Positions 51,548-61,027 of a DNA stretch of 64,000 nt are shown piece by piece. How positions within the stretch are numbered: position 1 is the stretch's first letter; every line of letters begins with the position of its first letter. Origin of the DNA: Lampris incognitus (lineage: Eukaryota > Chordata > Actinopteri > Lampriformes > Lampridae); NCBI RefSeq assembly GCF_029633865.1, contig NC_079219.1:57378046-57442045 (forward strand), given 5' to 3'. Made by a program: the position numbers and the translations under genes. A model generated the notes under the pieces. It had not been told where the DNA came from and ran no database searches. It saw only the letters and a list, made by a program, of their open reading frames with translations.

Positions 51548-52540
51548 CGTTTACACGGCGACGGTCTTGCTAAAAACGGCAGAGTATTTCCTCTGCGTTT
51601 TAAAAACGTTCCGCGTTCAGACGACGCCGTTTTGAATGCGGTCCGCATGCACACAGATCCGCAAGAAACGGCTGAAAACGCTGTAGTGTGCACGCCAGGC
51701 CACTAGTTGGCGGTGGAACTGCGTGGTAGAGAGCCCTTCCGGCGGACGCCAATTCTCAGAGCTGCGAGTAAGCGAACGGACCACGGCGAGAGTGCGCTCT
51801 TAATTGGGAATCACGCCAGTCAAAATACTCAGACGTTTTGGAGGCGGTATCCGTCCCGCATCTTCGCTGGTCACGGCAATGACGCAGCGGAGCTACGCTG
51901 TGCTTGGAGGAGCGTTACCAAACTTAGCACAAACACAGCTCGGCGGTCCGCCATTGTTTACGTTGTCGTCTTCTCCTTGTCGGTGATTCGCACATGGCAA
52001 TTTGGCCGAAAACGTAATACGCATGTGCGAAGTGGAGCCGTGACGTCACCGTTTTCACAGGAGCCGTTGTTTTTTTTTGCTAGTTTACGCGGCGGCATTT
52101 GGCCGAAAACGTAATACGCATGTGCGAAGTGGAGCCGTGACGTCACCGTTTTCACAGGAGCCGTTTTTTTTGCTAGTTTACGCGGCGGCAATTTGGCAGA
52201 AAAAGTAATATGCATGTGCGAAGTGGAGCCGTGACGTCACCGTTTTCACAGGAGCCGTTGTGGTTTTTTTTGCTAGTTTACGCGGCGGCATTTGGCCGAA
52301 AACGTAATACGCATGTGCGAAGTGGAGACGTGACGTCACCGTTTTCCCAGGAGCCGGTTCGGGTTTTTTTGCTAGTTTACGCGGCGGCGCTGGACTTGCG
52401 TTCTCTAAAGACTTCGCCCCGGAACTCGGTTTCAGAAGTTCGCGCTTTCCGGCCCCCAAAACGCCGCCGTCGTGTGAACGGACGACCAAAACGCAACAGT
52501 ACTTAGCCGTTTCATGGTGAAAACGTTGCCGTGGAAACGG
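51548..52540. mobile_element. CpG-rich MITE-like element with internal CRE repeats
   Basis: The ends are related inverted sequences: CGTTTACACGGCGACGG at the left and, inward from the right, CGTTTCCACGGCAACG. The interior has four tandem units of 95-98 bp (about 51998-52388), each with GCATGTGCGAAGTGGAG, the palindromic CRE TGACGTCA (52041, 52138, 52233, 52331) and CTAGTTTACGCGGCGGC. CpG density is high. There is no coding domain. Confidence 0.65.
51998..52388. repeat. Four tandem units of about 97 bp, each with a CRE
   Basis: The spacing between CRE palindromes is 97, 95 and 98 bp, the differences lying in the T-run of each unit. Confidence 0.93.
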
Positions 52541-52909
52541 CCCTTCGAAGTGACGCTAAACGGCGACGGCCGCTGGCACGTGCGTCGACAGTTTTGAACC
52601 ACGCGCCTCCTCGACCAGGAAGTGACGCGGCCTCCGCAAAGAACGGGATTTAAGGGTGAGTTTATCTCGCCCCCCCCCCTTGTTATTCGCCTGACCCGTT
52701 TCAATAATTTCCACGGTTCTGACAGAGTGGACTGGCTTCTAACGTGACGCGGTAGGCCGCACGTTGAGAGAGCATATTTCACGACTACATTCGTGACAGC
52801 ATGTTGTATACTAAAAGAAACCCGCTACAATGTAGCGGTATACAGGTCCTGACCTTTACCAATGATCAATGTGTGACCCATGACCACAGTTCAGGAGCTG
52901 AATTTACTA
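52541..52909. other. Unassigned, flanking the minisatellite
   Basis: The sequence is CpG-rich to about 52660, then ordinary. A short frame is not convincing. No gene is recognised. Confidence 0.4.
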
Positions 52910-55293
52910 CTTAGTGCAGTTTATTACAACGAGACTGCCCAACCCTTAGTGCAGTTTACTACAGCGAGACTGCCCAACCCTTAGTGCAGTTTACTACAAC
53001 GAGACTGCCCAACCCTTAGTGCAGTTTACTACAACGAGACTGCCCAACCCTTAGTGCAGTTTATTACAACGAGACTGCCCAACCCTTAGTGCAGTTTATT
53101 ACAATGAGACTGCCCAACCCTTAGTGCAGTTTACTACAGCGAGACTGCCCAACCCTTAGTGCAGTTTATTACAATGAGACTGCCCAACCCTTAGTGCAGT
53201 TTATTACAACGAGACTGCCCAACCCTTAGTGCAGTTTATTACAATGCGACTGCCCAACCCTTAGTGCAGTTTATTACAACGAGACTGCCCAACCCTTAGT
53301 GCAGTTTATTACGAGACTGCCCAGCCCTTAGTGCAGTTTATTACAGCGAGACTGCCCAACCCTTAGTGCAGTTTGTTACAACGAGACTGCCCAACCCTTA
53401 GTGCAGTTTACTACAGCGAGACTGCCCAACCCTTGGTGCAGTTTATTACAACGAGACTGCCCAACCCTTAGTGCAGTTTATTACAACGAGACTGCCCAAC
53501 CCTTAGTGCAGTTTACTACAGCGAGACTGCCCAACCCTTGGTGCAGTTTATTACAACGAGACTGCCCAACCCTTAGTGCAGTGTATTACAACGAGACTGC
53601 CCAACCCTTAGTGCAGTTTATTACAACGAGACTGCCCAACCCTTAGTGCAGTTTATTACAACGAGACTGCCCAACCCTTAGTGCAGTTTATTACGAGACT
53701 GCCCAGCCCTTAGTGCAGTTTATTACAGCGAGACTGCCCAACCCTTAGTGCAGTTTGTTACAACGAGACTGCCCAACCCTTAGTGCAGTTTATTACAACG
53801 AGATTGCCCAACCCTTAGTGCAGTTTATTACCACGAGACTGCCCAACCCTTAGTGCAGTTTATTACAACCATACTGCCCAACCCTTAGTGCAGTTTATTA
53901 CAACGAGACTGCCCAACCCTTAGTGCAGTTTATTACAACGAGACTGCCCAACCCTTAGTGCAGTTTACAACGAGACTGCCCAGCCCTTAGTGCAGTTTAT
54001 TACAACGAGACTGCCCAGCCCTTAGTGCAGTTTATTACAGCGAGACTGCCCAGCCCTTAGTGCAGTTTATTACAAGGAGACTGCCCAACCCTTAGTGCAG
54101 TTTATTACGAGACTGCCCAACCCTTAGTGCAGTTTATTACAAGGAGACTGCCCAACCCTTAGTGTAGTTTATTACAACAAGACTGCCCAACCCTTAGTGC
54201 AGTTTATTACGAGACTGCCCAACCCTTAGTGCAGTTTATTACAACCAGACTGCCCAACCCTTCGTGCAGTTTATTACAACCAGACTACCCAACCCTTAGT
54301 GCAGTTTATTACGAGACTGCCCAACCCTTAGTGCAGTTTATTACAACCAGACTGCCCAACCCTTAGTGCAGTTTATTACAACCAGACTGCCCAACCCTTA
54401 GTGCAGTTTATTACAACCAGACTGCCCAACCCTTAGTGCAGTTTATTACGAGACTGCCCAACCCTTAGTGCAGTTTATTACGAGACTGCCCAACCCTTAG
54501 TGCAGTTTATTACAACCAGACTGCCCAACCCTTAGTGCAGTTTATTACGACGAGACTGCACAACCCTTAGTGCAGTTTATTACAACGAGACTACCCAACC
54601 CTTAGTGCAGTTTATTACGAGACTGCCCAACCCTTAGTGCAGTTTATTACGAGACTGCCCAACCCTTAGTGCAGTTTATTACGACCAGACTGCCCAACCC
54701 TTAGTGCAGTTTATTACAACGAGACTGCCCAACCCTTAGTGCAGTTTACAACGAGACTGCCCAGCCCTTAGTGCAGTTTATTACAACGAGACTGCCCAAC
54801 CCTTAGTGCAGTTTACTACAGCGAGACTGCCCAACCCTTGGTGCAGTTTATTACAACGAGACTGCCCAACCCTTAGTGCAGTTTATTACAACGAGACTGC
54901 CCAACCCATAGTGCAGTTTACTACAGCGAGACTGCCCAACCCTTGGTGCAGTTTATTACAACGAGACTGCCCAACCCTTAGTGCAGTGTATTACAACGAG
55001 ACTGCCCAACCCTTAGTGCAGTTTATTACAACGAGACTGCCCAACCCTTAGTGCAGTTTATTACAAGGAGACTGCCCAACCCTTAGTGCAGTTTATTACA
55101 ACGAGACTGCCCAACCCTTAGTGCAGTTTATTACAACGAGACTGCCCAACCCTTAGTGCAGTGTATTACAACGAGACTGCCCAACCCTTAGTGCAGTTTA
55201 TTACAACCAGACTGCCCAACCCTTAGTGCAGTTTATTACAACGAGACTGCCCAACCCTTAGTGCAGTTTATTACGACGAGACTGCCCAACCCT
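52910..55293. repeat. 35-bp minisatellite, about 68 units
   Basis: The consensus unit is CCCTTAGTGCAGTTTATTAC followed by AACGAGACTGCCCAA. Variants lack a few bases (TTACGAG instead of TTACAACGAG) or carry AACCAG. A 246-bp stretch at 53401-53646 recurs at 54806-55051 with about one base changed, and another block at about 53304-53394 recurs at about 53685-53775, so there is higher-order structure. Apparent reading frames here are by-products of the repeat. Confidence 0.97.
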
Positions 55294-57865
55294 CCTGCTG
55301 TTACTAGTGGGTGTGTGTGTCTGTGTGTGTGTGTGCGCACACGTGTGTCAGACAGCACAAATTCTTTTCTTCTGCTAATGGGTTAAACTGCTGGACAATG
55401 TTAATTGTAAAAGCGGCGTCAGTTTTAACTTTTAATTATTTATTTATTTTGTGATTGACACCGGAGGTCATCTACAATACCACTACATAAGCAAGTCCAG
55501 TTTGGCTGAGCTGAAGCTCTGACAATGTGGTTTTGTGCGCGTGTGTACACGTGTGTAAGTGCATGCACGTGTGTCTGTCCTTTCATTAAAAAGTGGCACA
55601 GTTGTTTGGAAGGTGAGATGTTCTGCACCGCTGGCTTGCCACTTAAATGGTAGAGTGGACGTATTAACTCCAGCTTTCTGCCTGCCTTCCTCTCCGCTCT
55701 TCCTCATCTCCCTCCCTCCCTCCCTCCCTCCGCCGTTATCCTCCATAGTCTCCCTTCCCCTCTATTTGATTAGTCCTTCTCAGACGGTTAGATCAGAGTG
55801 GTGTGTGGAGATCCATCTGCATGCAGTGGTCTGTATTTAGGTTGTGGGCTAGCCACACGTTCTCCCAGCCCCCCCACTCCCCGCCCCAGTGCAATCTGTG
55901 CCATTAGGGTATGATGGAGGCAGTATAGGGCAACAATTACAGAGTGTCTGATGGAGTGGGACCCAGACCAGCAGTCTATTAAGAAGAGCCGTGCAGCGCG
56001 GTGGTGTACTTACTCATCACATTCTCCTCTGACATATGTCATAGATCTGTGCAACACAAGGCACCGTTTATGTGCAATGGAGAGATTCGTCAGTTGCGCT
56101 CATTTCACACAGACACACGCACACACACACCCACCTATGTAAGAGCTCAGTTAATTTAAAGTGTGTGTGTGTGTCTCCATGTTGCACATTAAGGTTTGGA
56201 GGATGCAGATGAAAGACGGATGAGTGATAAAAAGAGACTGATGCCGACTGACCCATGGGATCTGAAACACTTGACATTGTATAATATAATTCTCCATAAT
56301 GGAGTCACTCACAACCATCGGATAAAAGTGTGTGTGTGTGTGTGTGGGGAGGGGGGGTGCACTGGTCGCTATTGATGTGAGAATATAGAAGAAACCATGT
56401 TTTACTGCCATTCTGAGCCGAATCGGCCACTCCCTCTCCTCCACAAATCCCCCTCTCACTCCATGTTTTCTCTCTCTCCATATCACACACACACACACAC
56501 ACCCACATATATATATATATATAAATAATCCAGTGAGTCAAGTAAATTCTTTATAAGATAGTACATGCCTGTTTCATGCCAGTGCTTCTTTAAACAGTCA
56601 TATATATATACATATATATATTTAAATATATATATATATACAGTCATAAATCTTTCCGCCCATTCCCTCTTCCACCCACCTGTTCATCGTGTCCTTTAGA
56701 AGTTTGATATGAAGTATACCACGTCCTGTCAGTCAGTTGTTTATGTGCCTTTGAACTCCGAGGGAGGGAGGTGATACAGAAGGAGAGAGAGAGAGCAAGA
56801 GGGAGAGAGAGAGCGAGAGAGAGAGAGATATCAGATGGAGGGAGAATTCCTCTGTATACGCCATGGTTGGCATAGCAACTGCCTTCCCGGTCATTATTCC
56901 TCTATGTATTCTATTATTCACTTTCTCGATCACATCTTCCAGCCCCCATACATTTGGCGTGCGCTCCAGGGCTGGACCGAGGCCTAACCTTTGCAGTACA
57001 ATGGACCCATCATTTATTACCTCTGTTGCTGCTCCCCCACTCCCTCTTTTGTTGCTTCAATCTCTCCATCTTTCTTGCGGCCCTGTAAGCTTTGTGAATA
57101 ATATTAATGTTCGGCAAAGATGGACCGCAGGGACTTGCCACAATTCCTGTTTTCTGTAAGGCCTCATGTCACTCTCGGGCCTAACAACCTGTTCCCGTTT
57201 TTCCTATTTCACTGTGTCATATTTGTCCAATCTCTCTTTCATCTCCTTCCTCACTTAATTTAATTTTCAGTCCAATGTGCCTTATTAGCCTGACTGTCGG
57301 TATGAAACCTTTTCCAAAGCATTCAATTCAAGGTGACTGTTCTCCCTTTTATTTTATAATCATTTTAATAGCTTACAAGTATAATCTAATACAGGAAACA
57401 CAGCCCCGAGGTAAGATTAAAACGTGGCTCATCAAATTGTCTCACCAATCCCCCCACCCCCCACCCCATCCCATCACACCCTCACCCTCCTGTCCATGTG
57501 TCCACTTTTGGTTTTGCCTTCCTTACATCATGCTATTTTTTTTTTGACCCATGTCATGTTGGTTGGACAGCTGTGGTCTGTGACATTCTACCTCGCCCTG
57601 TCTCTGACCTTCGACCTTCCCCCAGGCCTTTAAGAGGAATGCAGAGCCTGTTGAACCAGCCGCTCTCCACCCTCTGACCAATCACAAATGAGCCCTGAGA
57701 GGCACCGTGGCATTACTGCGTTCCTCTCTTATCCTTGTCCGTCTTTCTTCTATGAATCTTCTCACGCTGTCTCCATCAGTAACCTCTCCTGGTACGCTTC
57801 ATGTTACATTTGTTAAGTATAGGTAAGGTTGCATTACGTATACTGTTTTGACATTTTGATCTGTG
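55294..57865. other. No gene recognised; simple repeats
   Basis: Simple repeats: GT/GC run at 55308-55345, (CCCT)n at 55709-55731, CA runs near 56108 and 56484-56502, (AT)n near 56507-56522 and 56600-56640, (GA)n at 56781-56829. Near 56565-56600 the minus-strand sequence GGCATGAAACAGGCATGTAC resembles the GAAAC arm of the hammerhead at 47550, without a CTGATGA partner. I see no exons. Confidence 0.45.
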
Positions 57866-57869
57866 AGAT

Positions 57870-58310
57870 GATGGGGTGTCCAGGTAGCGTAGCGGTCTAT
57901 TCTGTTACCTACCAACACGGGGCTGTCCAGTTCGAATCCCCGTGTTACCTCCGGCTTGGTCGGGCGTCCTACAGACACAATTGGCTGTGTCTGCAGGTGG
58001 GAAGCCAGATGTGGGTATATGTCCTGGTTGCTGCACTAGCGCCTCCCCTGGTTGGTTGGAGCGCCTGTTTAGGGGGGATGGGGTACTGGGGGGAATAGCA
58101 TGATCCTCCCACGCAATACATCCCCCTGGAGAACCTCCTCACTGTCAGGTGAAAAGAAGTGGCTGGAAACTCCACAGGAGGCATGTGGTAGTCTGCAGCT
58201 CTCCTGGATCGGCAGAGGGGGTGGAGCAGCAAATGGGACAGCTCGGAAGAGTGGGGTAATTGGCCAAGTACAATTGGGGAGAAATCCTAAAAAAAATAAA
58301 AATAAAAAAA
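57870..58310 (+). mobile_element. tRNA-headed SINE, family B (plus, most complete copy)
   Basis: The head GGGTGTCCAGGTAGCGTAGC has the B-box-like GTTCGAATCCCC. The body includes CTGTGTCTGCAGGTGGGAAG, ACTGTCAGGTGAAAAGAAGT and GGGTAATTGGCCAAGTACAA, and the tail AAAAAAAATAAAAATAAAAA. It ends directly before the Ty3/gypsy remnant. Confidence 0.82.
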
Positions 58311-58319
58311 GATATAACA

Positions 58320-60425
58320 ATTGGTGACGAGGATGGCTGAAAGTGTTCCAACATCTCCTTGCCACCTCTCAAACCATTCATTTTACATGCTGGTGAACCT
58401 GTTGTTCCCTGGGAGTGCTGAAGACTTTCGTTCCAAACTTAATGGCTAGCTATGGGATTGGATAATGTACCCGCCAAACGAAAGAAAGCCATATTCCTCC
58501 ACTGCCTTGGCGCAGAAGGGGCCCAGATTTTTCAGACACTCGGGACGGTGCAGACATATGATGGAGAACATGATACTGCTTTTGGGTGGACATTTCACGA
58601 AAAAGCAAAGTGTGCTTCTAAAATGGCTGCTGTTTCATCAGAGAGCAAAGTGTGAAGGTGTCAGTTCGCCAATATGTGGCAGATCTTAAACGGCTAGCAC
58701 AAAACTGCAAGTTCGGTGGCCTGCCAGAGGAAATGGTAAGGGACCAGTTGATAGAAAAAATGACTTGCGCACTGGTGTGTGATATGCTGCATCTCGAAAA
58801 CGATTATCTCTCTGGAAAAAGCCATAACAATTGCTTCTCAGGTGGAATCTGCCGCCCCATGCACCAGCAAAATGGCTGAGACAAAAACCCAAGATGGTGT
58901 TCATGTCATCAACGAACTACAGTGTGCAGGCTGTAGCTGTCAGGCTCATTCAAAAACTAGTGCAACAGTAGAGCAAATCCGTCCTCAAACACATCAAAAA
59001 TGTGGACCTTGTGGCTCTGGCAGACAACCATCACATGCCCCGGGGTGCCCAGCACACAGACAGGTCTGCAAACCTATCCACATTTCGAAATGCTGTAGGT
59101 CTGCTCCAATCCAGTCCCCTAAACGGCATAATTCCCATTGCTCCCATGTGCAACATTGGCTGCCATTCACATAGTATGCAAGAATCCCCCAAGGTTTTCT
59201 ACATGCACCGTTTCCATAGGTAATTTGTGTATTTCCCTTTTACTGGACACTGGGGCTAAAGTCTTCAAGACAAATATGACCACGTATGAACGGTGCCTTT
59301 CCCATTTGTCCCTCCAAGCCCCCACACGCAATCTCTTTGGTTACAGAACTGCTATTGATGTTCTTGGCCTCATTCACAGCACGGTTCTGATACTCTGCAC
59401 TCCCTCAAGGAACTGCTGACCAGTCCTCCTGTCTTGGCTCATTTTAGCCTTGACTGTCCTACTCTGGTTACCTGTGATGCCTCAGCTACAGCTCGTGGCT
59501 TACGCTTCTCACGCGTTGAGCCCCACTGAACAGAAATACTCAGCAGGGGAGAGGGAGCAGGCCCTCACAGCATTGATGCCCACCTCTGGGTCTGGCAACA
59601 AGACCCTCTGCATGTATCACTGAGCTGACATACTCCATCAGAGTTTACCCCTGGAAAGGACAATGTCGTGGCTGATATGTTGTTGCACTCCTAACTTCCA
59701 GCACCTGCCTGCTGTGAGGTCAACACAGAGGCGGACCTAATCCAGCTTTTACACTCCCCTCTCCAAAGTGTGGTGTCCCTCCAGGAGCTCACTCATGAGT
59801 CAGCAACAGATTCAACCCTCACTGCTGTTTGTGACTTTATTAATACCGGCTGGTCTGCACAGGTGCCACCAGATGTTGCACCATTCTAATAACTTAGACA
59901 TGAGCTGTCATGTTGGAATGACTTGTTTGTTGCCCAGGCTAACCGTACTGTTGTACCTGCCAGCCTTAAGGGCAGAGTGCTGGCGATGGCGCACGAGGGC
60001 CATCTTGGCATTGTTAAGTTGAAACAACCCTGCAGGGATCTTGTTTGGTGGCCTGGGATTGATAAGGACATTGAACAGTTAGTATGGGATTGCACACCAT
60101 GCCTTCTTAGTGGAAAAACAGGGTCGCCACCTCTGCCACATCTCCCAACCCGTAGCCTGGCCAACACAGCAGTGGCAACGCATCCAGCTAGACATTTGTG
60201 GTGAACTCCACAATGTATCTCATCATCTGCGTTACTCTGTGGTAGTGTATGATTTACACTCTAGGTAGCCAGAGGTCACTCCCATGGGCTCTGTTACATC
60301 AGGGTCGATCATCAACTTCCTCGACATGCTCTTTGCTTATTGGGCTTTGCCACAGACCCTAACCACAGATAATGGACCCCAGCTGGTCTCAGCTGAGTTC
60401 ACTGACTATCTGCAGTATAAAGGGA
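58320..60425 (+). pseudogene. Ty3/gypsy-type LTR retrotransposon remnant (gag-pol, broken)
   Basis: The order of domains is retained across several frames: gag (58450-58800; PAKRKKAIFLHCLGAEG, VRQYVADLKRLAQNC), a zinc-knuckle-like Cys/His stretch (58990-59070), protease (DTGAKV near 59250), a piece of the RT/RNase H boundary (59430-59500), the integrase HHCC zinc finger (59990-60110; HEGHLG, WWPGID, CTPC) and the integrase core up to TTDNGPQ (about 60370). The RT body between protease and RNase H is missing. No LTRs are recognised at either end and the 3' end stops at a repeat. It is non-functional. Confidence 0.75.
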
Positions 60426-60690
60426 TGTAGCAACCAATAATGTAATACCTGCCAATAACGTAATACCTGCCAATAATACCTGCCAATAATAATTTTGGCC
60501 ATTTTGAATGTAATGAAGCCATTAACATAATAACTTGCCAATAGTGTAATAAGGTTTTTGAGCCAATAACGTAATAACATTTTGCATTATTGGCTGGTTA
60601 TTACGTTATTGGCCTAGCATTAAAAAAAAGTCCTTTGAAAATGTAATAACTGCAGCCGATAATGTAATAATACATAAATAGGACTGCATT
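60426..60690. repeat. AT-rich repeat with AATAACGTAATA motifs
   Basis: Variants of CCAATAACGTAATA recur at least seven times in both orientations (for example TTATTACGTTATTGG at 60599). It may be a foldback element that truncated the gypsy remnant. Confidence 0.55.
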
Positions 60691-61027
60691 TCTTGGAAAT
60701 AAAAGATTTTTTTTGCAGTTTGCTCATCAAAAATAGGTATAGTGGATGGCCTAGGTCGTCATATTCATTCATCACTGTATTTAAATAACTGGACTGGCAC
60801 TATAATGGCACTCTACTTCACTTAATACCACAAGACATACCTACCTCCAACTCCATATACAACATAGAACAAGAACACTCATTTACAAATGTAAAAAAAA
60901 AAACCGAAGAGAGTTGAACTAAGGGGAAAACATCAACATAAGATTGGCATTACTTCTTCCAGTAAATGTCCTTAACTTTGTACTGCCCAAAAGCTACATT
61001 ACTGAGAAGAATCCAGGCTTTCATCCA
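60691..61027. other. 3' flank of the Ginger-type element
   Basis: AT-rich, unassigned sequence lies downstream (minus orientation) of the F-box-like frame. Confidence 0.4.

Noticed and set aside
52910-55293. CRISPR-like regular repeats, or the 81-codon frames at 53401 and 54806 as genes
   Set aside because: Units are directly adjacent with no unique spacers, the genome is eukaryotic, and the frames arise from a 35-bp unit cycling through three frames.
56560-56600. Second hammerhead ribozyme
   Set aside because: Only the GAAAC-AGGC-TGTAC arm is present on the minus strand; the CTGATGA core is missing.
57880-57955. tRNA gene at the head of SINE B (and similar heads at 5230, 22480, 34095 and 40810)
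   Set aside because: Box-like motifs are present, but the acceptor and anticodon arms do not pair properly and the sequence continues into SINE bodies.
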